A stretch of DNA of 64,000 nt, from NCBI GenBank assembly GCA_947499005.1, contig CANMML010000010.1, positions 62,001 to 126,000 of the forward strand, read 5' to 3'. This stretch comes from an uncultured Aquimarina sp. Its GTDB lineage: Bacteria > Bacteroidota > Bacteroidia > Flavobacteriales > Flavobacteriaceae. Made by a program: the position numbers and the translations under genes. Shown in pieces: positions 19,501 through 27,337 of the stretch. Within the stretch, counting starts at the first letter, position 1, and the number at the start of each line of letters is the position of its first letter. The notes below the pieces were generated by a model. That model saw only the letters and a list, made by a program, of their open reading frames with translations. It was not told the origin of the DNA and made no database searches.

Positions 19501-19867
19501 CATCATCTCGATAACAAGATACTTCTCCATCGGGTATGATTGGATTCGCAAACTGTGTTAACTGGAAATTTTTAGGTTGATCTGGATATTCGTAATGCTT
19601 ACGATCCCAAGACAACACTTCATTTTTCATGGTAGAATTTACCGCTTTACCAAACAAAATCGCTTTACGAATCGCTTCTGCATTAATGGCTGGCAATACT
19701 CCCATTTGCCCAGTACATACCGAACAAATATTGGTGTTAGGTGTTTCTGCTTCTTGATTGGCACACGAACAAAATAATTTGGTCGCTGTATTTAAACGGA
19801 TATGAGTTTCAATACCAATGACTAACTCTAATCCTTTTTCTTCTAATGTTTTTGTCAATTGCTCCAT
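16532..19867 (-). CDS. gatB/aspS: GatB-AspRS fusion: amidotransferase subunit B and aspartate-tRNA ligase
   Basis: One uninterrupted 1111-residue protein. Residues ~1-475 are GatB, which activates the misacylated tRNA. It has the Cys zinc-type cluster CSC...CSVC at 33-51 and a C-terminal YqeY/tail domain (GKAGVLVGKLIAIVGKGVSGKV). A low-complexity Lys/Glu/Gly linker (476-510) joins it to a complete bacterial-type AspRS (~519-1111). That half has an OB-fold anticodon domain (GWVNSVRDHGELVFIDLRD), class II motif 2 (FRDEDSRGDRQPEFTQ), the GAD insertion and motif 3 (GIAWGIDRLMMIL). Its start overlaps the gatA stop (TAATG). The fusion would channel Asp-tRNA(Asn) directly to the amidotransferase; that role is inference. 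No frameshift or internal stop separates the halves. Confidence 0.95.
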   Translation of the reverse strand: MEQLTKTLEEKGLELVIGIETHIRLNTATKLFCSCANQEAETPNTNICSVCTGQMGVLPAINAEAIRKAILFGKAVNSTMKNEVLSWDRKHYEYPDQPKNFQLTQFANPIIPDGEVSCYRDDGTSFSVQIEQTHLEEDAAKLMHEAKASLVDFNKSGVPLIEVVTTPCIRNIKDAATYAQYLQRIVQNLKISEANLEKGGFKSDVSVSLRKIGSNELNPRTEIKNLNSFKFMVDATIEEVTKQLDYYIEHNGAFRPDQTTVLWNEELKQTKVMRKKEFAADYRFAHEPDIPFVNIKAALDTLTVDQSLLPFAIETEQIKGGVRPQDAKFFTSDPQRSKVYLAINKEINDPLFVAKTLLNNLKPEAYAKVTNEGALVDMFSQFKAGNITNVLLSNAIKEVLKDGDFDYKKYFADNSISDEKLIGTIDQVIAENEAIANDIKGGNQGKAGVLVGKLIAIVGKGVSGKVAREKILERLASTGATAQDETKGDDKKNEGTEGGDKVEVAEELRQIPIVVKDDYRTHLVTDLSEDSVGDEVTVAGWVNSVRDHGELVFIDLRDSTYEVLQISLNASAFKNLDELSKLKPETVITVTGKIEKRNEDDFNKGIKSGTIELVATNVELLNLSRTLPFELKRAARTSENVRFNYKFLDHRSAETRKAIVNRHRVIKLLRDLLDEQRFIEVETPILTGGTDEGAREFIVPSRKFAGSFYTLPQAPQQFKQMLMVGGFERYFQIARCFRDEDSRGDRQPEFTQFDLEMAYVSMQDIIDLNTNLFKEVVKRIYGNKWRMKPFQVITYKEAMDKYGCDRPDLRFGLEMQDITEIVKGTTFQVFSKPIDQGGIVKCIKVDAELQGGKRMSKGQIEKLTSIAQDNGLGGLAYIIVNENDLQSPIIKFLGEEIASNIIKASEAKVGDIVFFSAADYATANKALDAVRQELGAMLRLIDPKELCPAWVVDFPMFEKTDEGRWTFTHNPFSMPAIYDIEKHMNGKEGEIGNIIAQQYDLILNGYEIGGGSVRAHKPEILEATYKNMGYNKEEMMKSVGTMYEAFHYGAPPHGGIAWGIDRLMMILEKKPSIREVMAFPKTGTGEDLLFNSPSPLSEAKVAAANVKLIKK

Positions 19868-21270
19868 TACAATACTTGTTTTAGGAAGTTAGCACAAGAA
19901 AATAATTTAGCCTCCTGTCGTTTGGCTGCCGTGATTTGTACTCCTGTTTCTAACGCTAAAGGCGCTGTCAACGTTGGCAAACCTCCTAAACTAAACCCAA
20001 CCGTGTACGCATCTGAAAGGTACATAGTCATTGGGTCTTTTAAATTATTTCCAATTTCCGGAACTGGATTTGGGGTTACTGGCGATAGAATAAGATCTAC
20101 ATTTTTGAAGTCTTCATCGAAATGATGACTGATCTGCGCTCTTAGTGCCAATGCTTTGTTATATATCTCTTCGGAATGTCCTTGTGATAACACTTGGTTT
20201 CCTCCTACAATACGTCGTTGTGTTTCGGCTGTAAAGTTTTCAGAACGCGTAACGCTATATCCTTCTTTTAAACTTTCGCCCTCTTCACGAACTCCGTAAT
20301 TTGTTCCATCTAAACGTGCCAAATTACTTGCCGTTTCTGCCATAGCTAAAGCATAATAAGTAGCCACTAGAATATCAGCATCAAAGAAATCTAGAGGAAC
20401 AATTTCTATTCCTTCTGCTTCTAAGGTTGCCAATATATTTTTAAACTGCTTTTTCATAGCAGGGTCTAAAGCTTCAGTTTCGATGAAGTTTTTATAGTAT
20501 CCTATTTTGGTTCCTTTTGCTAAGCCTGAAGAAACAGCTTCTTCAGCTATCGCATCTGAAGCAAAAGTAGTTTGATCTTTTACATCCTTTCCGCTCATCG
20601 TATTCAGTACGATACGGATATCTTCTAATTCTTGAGCGATAGGGCCAACACAATCGGTAGATGATGCATAAGCCATTAATCCGAAACGGGAAATTTTTCC
20701 GTAAGTGGGTTTCAATCCATAAATAGCATTGTAACCTGCGGGCTGACGAATCGATCCTCCTGTATCTCCACCAATAGAAAAAGTGGTAAAATCTTTAGCT
20801 ACGTTTACCGCGCTTCCTCCACTACTTCCACCTGCAACTTTACCTTTATCTAAGGCATTTTTTACAGGACCGAATACTGTATTCTCTGAGCTACTTCCGT
20901 GTCCAAAGCTATCACAGTTTTCTTTAGCTACTGGAATTGCTCCCGCATCTAATAATTTCTGAATCGCTGTTGCCGTGTAAGGCGAATTGTATTTTTTTAA
21001 GAAATCAGAGCTAGCAGAACTATAAGTTCCTTGTAGTAAATACACATCTTTTACTCCAAATGGAATTCCTTCCAATAAACCTATACGTTCTCCTTTAGCA
21101 ATTTTTGCGTCTACTTTCTTAGCAAGATCTAATGCATAATCATCTAAAATATAATTAGACGCATTATAATCACTAGCCTTCAAGGCATCTAATTTTCCTT
21201 TCACCAAGGCTTCACAAGAAATTTCCTTGTTAACCAGTTGTTGGTGCAAACTTTCTATAACGGATCCCAT
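19867..21270 (-). CDS. gatA: Asp/Glu-tRNA amidotransferase subunit A (amidase)
   Basis: Releases ammonia from glutamine for the amidation of Asp-tRNA(Asn) or Glu-tRNA(Gln) in the GatCAB complex. The Ser-cisSer-Lys amidase triad is visible: Lys74 in FGVKDVY, Ser149 in GGSSGGS and Ser173 in GGDTGGSIRQPA. The length of 467 residues is typical. It sits one base after gatC and overlaps the gatB/aspS start by one base, so all three are translationally coupled. Confidence 0.95.
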   Translation of the reverse strand: MGSVIESLHQQLVNKEISCEALVKGKLDALKASDYNASNYILDDYALDLAKKVDAKIAKGERIGLLEGIPFGVKDVYLLQGTYSSASSDFLKKYNSPYTATAIQKLLDAGAIPVAKENCDSFGHGSSSENTVFGPVKNALDKGKVAGGSSGGSAVNVAKDFTTFSIGGDTGGSIRQPAGYNAIYGLKPTYGKISRFGLMAYASSTDCVGPIAQELEDIRIVLNTMSGKDVKDQTTFASDAIAEEAVSSGLAKGTKIGYYKNFIETEALDPAMKKQFKNILATLEAEGIEIVPLDFFDADILVATYYALAMAETASNLARLDGTNYGVREEGESLKEGYSVTRSENFTAETQRRIVGGNQVLSQGHSEEIYNKALALRAQISHHFDEDFKNVDLILSPVTPNPVPEIGNNLKDPMTMYLSDAYTVGFSLGGLPTLTAPLALETGVQITAAKRQEAKLFSCANFLKQVL

Positions 21271-21271
21271 C

Positions 21272-21535
21272 TTACTCTTCTATTACTTTTGGTACTACTA
21301 AAAAACCATTCTTTTCTTTTGGGAAATTATCTATGATCAAATTTCGCTCAGTTGTTGTACTATTAATTACTTCATCTGGACGTAAATCGTCAATAGCAAC
21401 GGATTGCTGATGTACTTCATTTGTACCTCCATCAACATGTCCTTTTTTAATCACTTCAAATAAGTCTTCTACCACCTTAGAAGCTGTAGCTCCCTTGATG
21501 CTTGATAGGACGTCGAGTGTCATTTCTTTTCCCAT
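21272..21535 (-). CDS. gatC: Divergent, short GatC-like subunit
   Basis: Normally clamps GatA to GatB. The C-terminus fits GatC (LRPDEV, then NGFLVVPKVIEE, compare the family's DGFFVVPKV). The N-terminal helices are shorter than usual and hard to align, and the protein is only about 87 residues. The identification therefore leans on position, one base upstream of gatA in a gatC-gatA-gatB order. Starts possible at 21535, 21523 or a GTG at 21556; I prefer 21535 (MGKEMTLD). Confidence 0.7.
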   Translation of the reverse strand: MGKEMTLDVLSSIKGATASKVVEDLFEVIKKGHVDGGTNEVHQQSVAIDDLRPDEVINSTTTERNLIIDNFPKEKNGFLVVPKVIEE

Positions 21536-21550
21536 AATTGTTGCGTTTAA

Positions 21551-21575
21551 ACCCACAATGTGGATCGAATTACTT
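21551..21575. repeat. CCCACA-TGTGG palindromic repeat, gatC leader copy
   Basis: CCCACAATGTGGATCGAATT resembles the dispersed palindrome CCCACATTGTGGGTCGAATT at about 54708-54730 and its inverted copy at 45683-45713. It lies directly upstream of gatC and could end up in its leader. Confidence 0.5.
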
Positions 21576-22041
21576 CGATATCTTTATCGAATTTTGCAAA
21601 ATTTATTTACTTACTCATTAACTTTATTCTCCTTTTATAGGGCAGTTAACTTGTATTAAAATCAATGTGCGAATATAAATACTTTTGAGGTCTTGCGCTA
21701 ATAAGCCTATTAGAATACGAAGTGATTTTATTATAATTATGTATACCTATAAAAATATTGTTTTAGTAGTACTAAAAATAATCACAAAATAGATCTTACA
21801 TGTACCTTTTGGTCATTCCTTATCTAACAAGGAATCATATCTAATTATACCTATATAGCAACGATATCTTCACTCTTCTAAATCTCGAAAACATCGCATT
21901 TCTAAGCACTCTATCTAAACTAAAATAGAAACACAAAGTTTCTTGAAAAAAATCTATTCGTAAGTATTTCTATTGACTTTCGACATACCATACAGACTAG
22001 TCTTTCTAGTTTGAAATATTTTAATTTAAAAAACATAAAAA
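21576..22041. other. Intergenic region, no gene seen
   Basis: About 465 bases between the divergent gatC and AhpD-like genes. A short hairpin ATTCCTTA-TCTAAC-AAGGAAT lies near 21815-21835. Otherwise AT-rich with no supportable ORF, RNA or operator. Confidence 0.5.
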
Positions 22042-22575
22042 ATGGCAAATTTTCCAGTACCAACTAAAGATGAAGTTTCTGTAGGAAACAAAGGAATCCT
22101 AGAAAATTTAGAAAAAATGTTAGGGTTTGTTCCTAATATATACGCTGCAATGGCGCAATCAGAAAATGCTTTGGGTAGCTACCTAACTTTCTCTAGTGCT
22201 CCAACTTCATTTTCTAAAAAAGAAAAAGAAGTAATCGATTTAGCGGTAAGCCAAGTCAATGGATGTCGTTACTGTCAAGCTGCACACACTGCTTTAGGTA
22301 AAATGAATGGGTTTAATGATTCTCAAATTATTGAATTAAGAAAAGGAAATTCTAGTTGGGATAGTAAATATAATACACTAGCTAGAACAGCTAAAGCTAT
22401 TTCTGAAAAAAGAGGACAAATTAGTGATACTGAAACGGAAGCTTTCTATAACGCAGGTTACAACAAAGAAAACCTAGTAGATTTAGTAGTAGCTATCGGT
22501 ATCATTACCATCACAAATATATTTCATAATGTGACTGATGTTCCAATTGATTTTCCCGCGGCTCCGGCATTATAA
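22042..22575 (+). CDS. Carboxymuconolactone decarboxylase/AhpD-like peroxidase-related protein
   Basis: An alkylhydroperoxidase D-type fold protein of 177 residues. The redox motif C-x2-C-x3-H is intact in CRYCQAAH (Cys75, Cys78, His82), as in peroxidase-related CMD proteins that relay electrons or act on small hydroperoxides. No ahpC or lipoamide partner is adjacent. Monocistronic, followed by a terminator at 22711-22749. The name decarboxylase is historical; an oxidative-stress role is more likely. Confidence 0.88.
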   Translation: MANFPVPTKDEVSVGNKGILENLEKMLGFVPNIYAAMAQSENALGSYLTFSSAPTSFSKKEKEVIDLAVSQVNGCRYCQAAHTALGKMNGFNDSQIIELRKGNSSWDSKYNTLARTAKAISEKRGQISDTETEAFYNAGYNKENLVDLVVAIGIITITNIFHNVTDVPIDFPAAPAL

Positions 22576-22657
22576 ACTTTAATTTCTCACTATCTAGGTT
22601 CGACTAAATTCAGTATAAACTGAAGTCGGATGAGTGATAATGATATAATTTTCACTT

Positions 22658-22690
22658 ACAGGCTTCGACTCCGCTCGGCCTTCAAGTAAA
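22658..22690. repeat. CTTCGACTCCGCTC-type dispersed repeat
   Basis: GGCTTCGACTCCGCTCGGCC followed by TTCAAG matches the common flavobacterial intergenic repeat core CTTCGACTTCGCTCAGG, also seen at 53338-53393 in this window. Confidence 0.5.
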
Positions 22691-22710
22691 TATCACATAA
22701 AAGTCCAAGA

Positions 22711-22749
22711 AAAAGTACCTCCCAATTCGTTTGGTGAGGTACTTTTTTT
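22711..22749 (+). terminator. Rho-independent terminator of the AhpD-like gene
   Basis: Stem AAAAGTACCTC / GAGGTACTTTT (22711-22721, 22736-22746) followed by T-run. Confidence 0.88.
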
Positions 22750-22768
22750 ATTCCTAAAAACACAATTA

Positions 22769-22894
22769 AATTGTTTGTTTCGATATTACTCTGGAGAGTC
22801 TGCTTAGTTGTCTTTTTAAATACCTTAATAAGATAAGAACTATCATTATAGTTTATAATTTTTCTGAGATAGCAGCAATAAACAAACTCAAATG
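22769..22894 (-). pseudogene. Relic of an AraC-family DNA-binding domain
   Basis: This stretch is roughly three-quarters identical by eye to 26131-26256, which encodes the C-terminal helix-turn-helix of the intact AraC gene at 26022-27017. Read on the minus strand it gives SLFIAAISEKL in one frame, then a shift to YNDSSYLIKVFKKTTKQTLQ. The intact gene reads SLSIAAISEELNYNDSSYFI then RLFKKVTKQT. Frame is broken and flanking parts are missing, so it is a degraded duplicate. Its position shows the duplicate once bracketed the beta-helix gene. Confidence 0.8.
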
Positions 22895-22986
22895 TTAGAT
22901 AGCACCAACTCCTCTGAAAGTTTAATATATCCTACAAAAGGTTGGAAATCCTAAGGTTTAAACATCTCCCAGAAAGAGACTTTAAG

Positions 22987-23028
22987 AAAAAAAGCTTTTA
23001 GAAACCACTAAGTTCCCAAAAGCTTTTT
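22987..23028 (-). terminator. Terminator of the beta-helix protein gene
   Basis: Inverted repeat AAAAAGCTTTT / AAAAGCTTTTT (22989-22999, 23018-23028). Read on the minus strand it ends in a run of seven T, 25 bases past the stop at 23053. Confidence 0.75.
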
Positions 23029-23052
23029 AACAATCCCAATAATTTAATCTCT

Positions 23053-25593
23053 TTATCGAACAGCAATCTTTTGCGGTTCAACACCTTCTATAATCACAAA
23101 ATATAAACCTGAAGAAAGGCTACTTGTATTAATAATCTCTGTACCGTTAGCTACTGAAAAAACTCCAACAGTTTGCCCAACACTATTGATAATTGTTACC
23201 TGAGAATTTGTACCTGGATTAAGCCCTTTAATTGTCAGGTTGCCCCCTAAATCGACTGGATTAGGATATATTATTGTTTCAACTTTTTCTAAAGCATCTA
23301 TTTCAAAGGTTACTAAATTGCTACCTCCCAAATTAGTTCCCATAACTTCTATTTCCGCTGGGTGTAGATAATTCGTCCCTATTAATTGGATTCTAACATA
23401 ACGACCTGTTCTACCTATATTCTGACGCGTAGGCCTTTGCGCAGCATCTGATTGAAAGAAGTTGCTTACTCCATTTTGGTTTACAGTAGTTACTATATTT
23501 TGAGAACTAAAAGGATTATCAGAAATAAAGATTTGATATTCTGCTAAACGATTTGCACAACATTCTTCCCTATTCCATATATTGATATGATCTATATTTC
23601 TAATTCCTCCTAAGTCAACTTCCCACCAAGCAGCACCATTACTTTCGGTATGTGAAAGATTATCTCGATTGCCATCATTAGCAAAGCTAGCATCTAATCC
23701 AAAAAGAACACTTGATTGACTTGATGGTTGATTTAAAGCTAGATTACTTAAAGAACCGCTATTCGAAGTTGGAACTGGATCTGGTGTAGTAGTAGTTTGC
23801 CCTCCTACGGGTCTAATTACCCAACGTACATCTTCACTCAATGGTAAATTAGAACGTGTTCCAGAAGAATCTATAGATATCGTAAACGCTAATCGTGGAC
23901 TTCCTCCATTAACTGTCAAGATAGATTGTCTTTCGTTTCCACCTGGGAAAATTTCAAAATCTCCATTAGAATCTCTTTTTATAGTCCAGAATGGTGTAGC
24001 GCCTCCTGGTGGCACTCCATTTAAAAATGGAAAAATATCTTGTGGTTGATTGGTAATTACATCAAACTCGGTATACCCTACATGAGTTTCTAAATATCTA
24101 TTATTAGATACATTCTGAATATGATATGAGAATGGAGGATTGAATGTAATTCTCCATTGATTGCTTTGAGAATTACTATTAGTGGTTGCTAATCCAAACC
24201 CACTACTATTTGCAGTTAATTTTTGTCCTGTTTGAACACTCACAATCTCATAAACACCATTAGCTACAACAGCTTGTAATGGATTCACCCTTACGATATC
24301 TTGTTGTGCATTAGTATATCCATTGATAGTAAAATTAGCATTATTGTTCGCAAAGATTCCTCTAAACCCCTTATTTGCTGAAGACCCTAGACCTGGGTTA
24401 TTTACAATTCTTATATTATTAGACACTACTTCAGCTGGTATCGGTTCTCTATCTCTAGATTCAAAAAAGCTTAAATTAATTGACTCCGTATTGACGGCAC
24501 TAGCTGCAGTAAAGTCGTTACCTTCTACCGTTAAATTTCTAGGAGCGTAAGCTGAAATAAAGAAGTTGTAAGATCCAATAATTCTATTATTTAAGAATTC
24601 AATATCACTACTTGGTTGGATTTCTCTATCCAATTGAGAAATACGTGTTCTTTGATTAATATTAGATACTTTACAATCGAAAACATTTTGACTAACAGTT
24701 ACATGATTAGAAAATTCTTCTAGATGTATTAAGTCTATTGCTCCTACGCTATCTTCGAATGTATTATTTGCAATAGTCACATTTTCACATCTTGATAAAG
24801 CGATACCTGTATCTGCCAAAAAACAATTTGTAATTTCAGTTCCTTGAAAATCCCAAATTACTGGATATTCCGAATTCCCAGCATCAAAAGAAAATGCTCT
24901 ATCATCAAAACCTATGATACTATCTTCTGGAATAATAGAACAGTGATTAAATACCATTTTGGGTGTAGCATCAGACCTTCCAAATCGATTTGCCCAAAAA
25001 CCTGTTCTTCTCCATTCTACCATAGAAACATTATTCATTGTAATCCCTGCTCCATTTCCTGAATGAACTGCATAAGCACCTCCACTTAACACAACATTAT
25101 CGAATTCTAATCCTGTATAACTCAATTGTTGTACGGATTCTGGGACTGGATCTAAATAAGTAGTATGTCGGGTATCTATTAAAATATCAAAAATACCTTC
25201 TCCTTGATTTCTTCTTACCAAAGAAATATTCTCAAACTTAACATTGTTCGAACGGACTGCAAATGTAGCCGTATTTCCCAAGGTTGTTTGTATTCCTGAT
25301 GCCCCAAAAAATGAAGCATTGAAACCCACAGGATTTCCTCCTCTAAAGGTAATTGGTTTTGATATTAAAATATTTTGCTGCCCTCCAAGATCATAAAAAC
25401 TACTTTGAAAAAGTATGACATCTCCATTGTTAGCTCCATCAATTGCGGTTTGAATCTTGTCGGCTATATTTCCAGAATTACCAAACTCTGCATCAAAATT
25501 GATAATACGCGCATGCACTAATGAAAAAGCACTTAATAGGAAAGCAAGAAATACATAATTATTTCTTTTAAAAAAAAATTGTTTTGAGCTCAT
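23053..25593 (-). CDS. Secreted right-handed beta-helix protein with ricin-like, discoidin and T9SS domains
   Basis: An 846-residue secreted modular protein, probably a carbohydrate-active or surface protein; no family could be named. A signal peptide (to about residue 28, LVHARIINFD) is followed by a parallel beta-helix (~35-400; repeats such as VTIANNTFEDSVGAIDLIHL). A ricin/fascin-like beta-trefoil follows (~440-595; YEIVSVQTGQKLTANSSG, YHIQNVSNNRYLETH). Then comes a Ser/Thr-rich linker, a discoidin (F5/8C) domain (~615-745; WWEVDLGGIRNIDHINIWNR, GRYVRIQLIG) and a T9SS type A sorting tail (YPNPVDLGGNLTIKGL...GLYFVII). No catalytic residues could be assigned. Neighbours are an AraC regulator upstream and an AraC relic downstream. 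Confidence 0.82.
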   Translation of the reverse strand: MSSKQFFFKRNNYVFLAFLLSAFSLVHARIINFDAEFGNSGNIADKIQTAIDGANNGDVILFQSSFYDLGGQQNILISKPITFRGGNPVGFNASFFGASGIQTTLGNTATFAVRSNNVKFENISLVRRNQGEGIFDILIDTRHTTYLDPVPESVQQLSYTGLEFDNVVLSGGAYAVHSGNGAGITMNNVSMVEWRRTGFWANRFGRSDATPKMVFNHCSIIPEDSIIGFDDRAFSFDAGNSEYPVIWDFQGTEITNCFLADTGIALSRCENVTIANNTFEDSVGAIDLIHLEEFSNHVTVSQNVFDCKVSNINQRTRISQLDREIQPSSDIEFLNNRIIGSYNFFISAYAPRNLTVEGNDFTAASAVNTESINLSFFESRDREPIPAEVVSNNIRIVNNPGLGSSANKGFRGIFANNNANFTINGYTNAQQDIVRVNPLQAVVANGVYEIVSVQTGQKLTANSSGFGLATTNSNSQSNQWRITFNPPFSYHIQNVSNNRYLETHVGYTEFDVITNQPQDIFPFLNGVPPGGATPFWTIKRDSNGDFEIFPGGNERQSILTVNGGSPRLAFTISIDSSGTRSNLPLSEDVRWVIRPVGGQTTTTPDPVPTSNSGSLSNLALNQPSSQSSVLFGLDASFANDGNRDNLSHTESNGAAWWEVDLGGIRNIDHINIWNREECCANRLAEYQIFISDNPFSSQNIVTTVNQNGVSNFFQSDAAQRPTRQNIGRTGRYVRIQLIGTNYLHPAEIEVMGTNLGGSNLVTFEIDALEKVETIIYPNPVDLGGNLTIKGLNPGTNSQVTIINSVGQTVGVFSVANGTEIINTSSLSSGLYFVIIEGVEPQKIAVR

Positions 25594-26021
25594 AAAGAAA
25601 AATGATTAGGGTTAAAAAATAATTTTCTCCATTATAAGTCGACGGAATAGCACTCGTACTACAACGTTTTCGTTAAATTGTAATAAAAAAATTATTAACT
25701 AGTCATTTTATCCTTTCTAAATAACGCCAAAAAGATTAACACCCCTAACAATAGTCTGAAAAACAACTTAATACATAATATTATATCTTTCAATAAAACC
25801 TATTTAAAATCACTTTAAATTACAGCTTAAAAACAAAAAAGATCGTTTAATGGTAGTGGAATTAGATAATAATTAGAATTAATGACCTGAACTTAATCAA
25901 GGCTTCGAATGAATTTTATCGAACTTCTATTGAATGCCATGTATCTATTGCTTAATAGTCTAGAAACCTAAAAAGTCTTTATAAAGAAGAATCTACTAAA
26001 GTGACATAAATTTAACGAAGT
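25594..26021. other. Intergenic region, no gene seen
   Basis: About 430 AT-rich bases between the AraC stop and the beta-helix start, both on the minus strand; it must carry the beta-helix promoter. One imperfect palindrome ACAACGTTTTCGTTAAATTGT near 25660-25680 could be an operator. Nothing else stands out. Confidence 0.4.
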
Positions 26022-27017
26022 CTACTTCCCTTTCCTTGTATTAGATTGGCGGTATAAGAGCCATGAAAAAGCATCTTTTGTTTCGGTTAGCACACCTCTT
26101 TGAGAATTACTATTATTAATAGTGTGATTGAATTGTTCGTTTCGAAATTGTTCTGGAGTCTGTTTAGTTACTTTTTTAAATAATCTAATAAAGTAAGAAC
26201 TATCATTATAGTTTAATTCTTCGGAGATAGCAGCAATGGATAAACTTGAATGAATAATCAATCGTTTTGCCTCTAAAATGACACGTTCTGTCATAATCTC
26301 TGAAGGTTTTTTATTTATGGTCTTTTTACACAAGTAACTCAGTTGCCTTTCTGATATATGCATACGTTCGGCATAACAAGATAATGGACGGTGTAATTTA
26401 AAATACTTATCTACAAGCGCTTCAAATTTATTCAATTGGACTATATCATAAGGTAACGTGTATTTATCCTTCTTCTTTTCTGGATAATATCTAGTCAACT
26501 CCATCAACATTACATTTAAGTACATGCGAATGATCTCTTGAAAATCGGTATTTCTACTTCTGTACTCCGAGCACATCAAGTGATACTTTTCTAACACAGA
26601 AGTGGTTTGCTTTTCAGTTAACTTAAAAAAAGGACTACTAAAGGTTGAATTGAAAAAAGGAAATCTATTTAACCTACTCGTATCAAAATCGTGTAGAAAA
26701 AATTCTTTAGTAAAAAACAAAATGTATCCCTCTACATCTTCCGACAAAATCCATTGATGAATTTGACCAGGGGACAAAATAAACATCGAACCTTCGGTTA
26801 CTTCATATTCAGTGAAATCTATAATATGTTTGCCTTTTCCTTTCGTAACTACAAGCATCAAAAAAAAGTTATGCCCATGTGGTTTTTCGACAAATTTATT
26901 CCCCTTTAAGTGTTCGCTGAATTTACGCACATAAAAGTTGTCCTCGAATCGCATACAGTCATTATAGTCATCGAAATTCATGATGTTGAATATGGGCAAG
27001 GACGAAGAAGATTCCAT
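26022..27017 (-). CDS. AraC-family transcriptional regulator (divergent from nit cluster)
   Basis: A 331-residue activator-type regulator. The N-terminal cupin-like sensing half (residues ~35-115; KPHGHNFFLMLVVTKGKGKHIIDF, GSMFILSPGQIHQWIL) precedes the double HTH of the AraC/XylS family (~205-300; YAERMHISERQLSYLCKKTI and IAAISEELNYNDSSYFIRLF). It is transcribed away from nitB across a 320-bp gap that carries two direct repeats in front of nitB, so control of the nit cluster is the simplest inference. A degraded copy of its HTH lies at 22769-22894, so a role with the beta-helix gene is an alternative. Confidence 0.88.
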   Translation of the reverse strand: MESSSSLPIFNIMNFDDYNDCMRFEDNFYVRKFSEHLKGNKFVEKPHGHNFFLMLVVTKGKGKHIIDFTEYEVTEGSMFILSPGQIHQWILSEDVEGYILFFTKEFFLHDFDTSRLNRFPFFNSTFSSPFFKLTEKQTTSVLEKYHLMCSEYRSRNTDFQEIIRMYLNVMLMELTRYYPEKKKDKYTLPYDIVQLNKFEALVDKYFKLHRPLSCYAERMHISERQLSYLCKKTINKKPSEIMTERVILEAKRLIIHSSLSIAAISEELNYNDSSYFIRLFKKVTKQTPEQFRNEQFNHTINNSNSQRGVLTETKDAFSWLLYRQSNTRKGK

Positions 27018-27248
27018 AAAATTTTGGGGTTACTTAATACATATACTTTTAAAATCCCTCAATACTTAGAATTCAAAGAAAAAGGATTCAAAAACATTTA
27101 TCCCCATAAAATTAAGTAATAATACTTAGCTAAATAAACATTTAACAAAAAATAACAAAAACTACTTTTCTTTAAATTTATCACTCTAAAAAGGTGTTTT
27201 TACAACACATAATTTAACAAAAAACCTTAATTGAATACATAAAGTTCA

Positions 27249-27278
27249 TTTTGTACTATGCTTTGTTGGTTTTGTACT
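27249..27278 (+). promoter_or_regulatory. Direct repeat TTTTGTACT x2, likely AraC-type activator site
   Basis: TTTTGTACT occurs at 27249-27257 and again at 27270-27278: identical 9-mers with a 21-bp period, two helical turns, the spacing typical of AraC-family operators. The downstream copy lies where a -33 element would be for the -7 at 27302-27309, as expected for an activator. Confidence 0.6.
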
Positions 27279-27301
27279 GCAATAAAAATACTTAAGTAAT
27301 A

Positions 27302-27309
27302 TACTTTTG
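27302..27309 (+). promoter_or_regulatory. -7 element TACTTTTG of nitB
   Basis: Exact TAnnTTTG match 28 bases before the nitB ATG. No TTG lies at the normal -33 spacing (the nearest TTTG is about 27 bases upstream), consistent with activator dependence. Confidence 0.5.
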
Positions 27310-27337
27310 AATTGTATTAATTCTAAAACAAAACATT

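Larger units (their letters stand above)
27018..27337. other. Divergent control region between AraC regulator and nitB
   Basis: 320 bp without a gene. It contains the TTTTGTACT direct repeats and the nitB -7 element (annotated separately). The AT-rich left half presumably holds the araC-type gene's own promoter. Confidence 0.6.

Noticed and set aside
21536..21556. GTG start of gatC at 21556
   Set aside because: It overlaps a dispersed palindrome and adds residues unlike GatC; the ATG at 21535 is preferred, though not proven.
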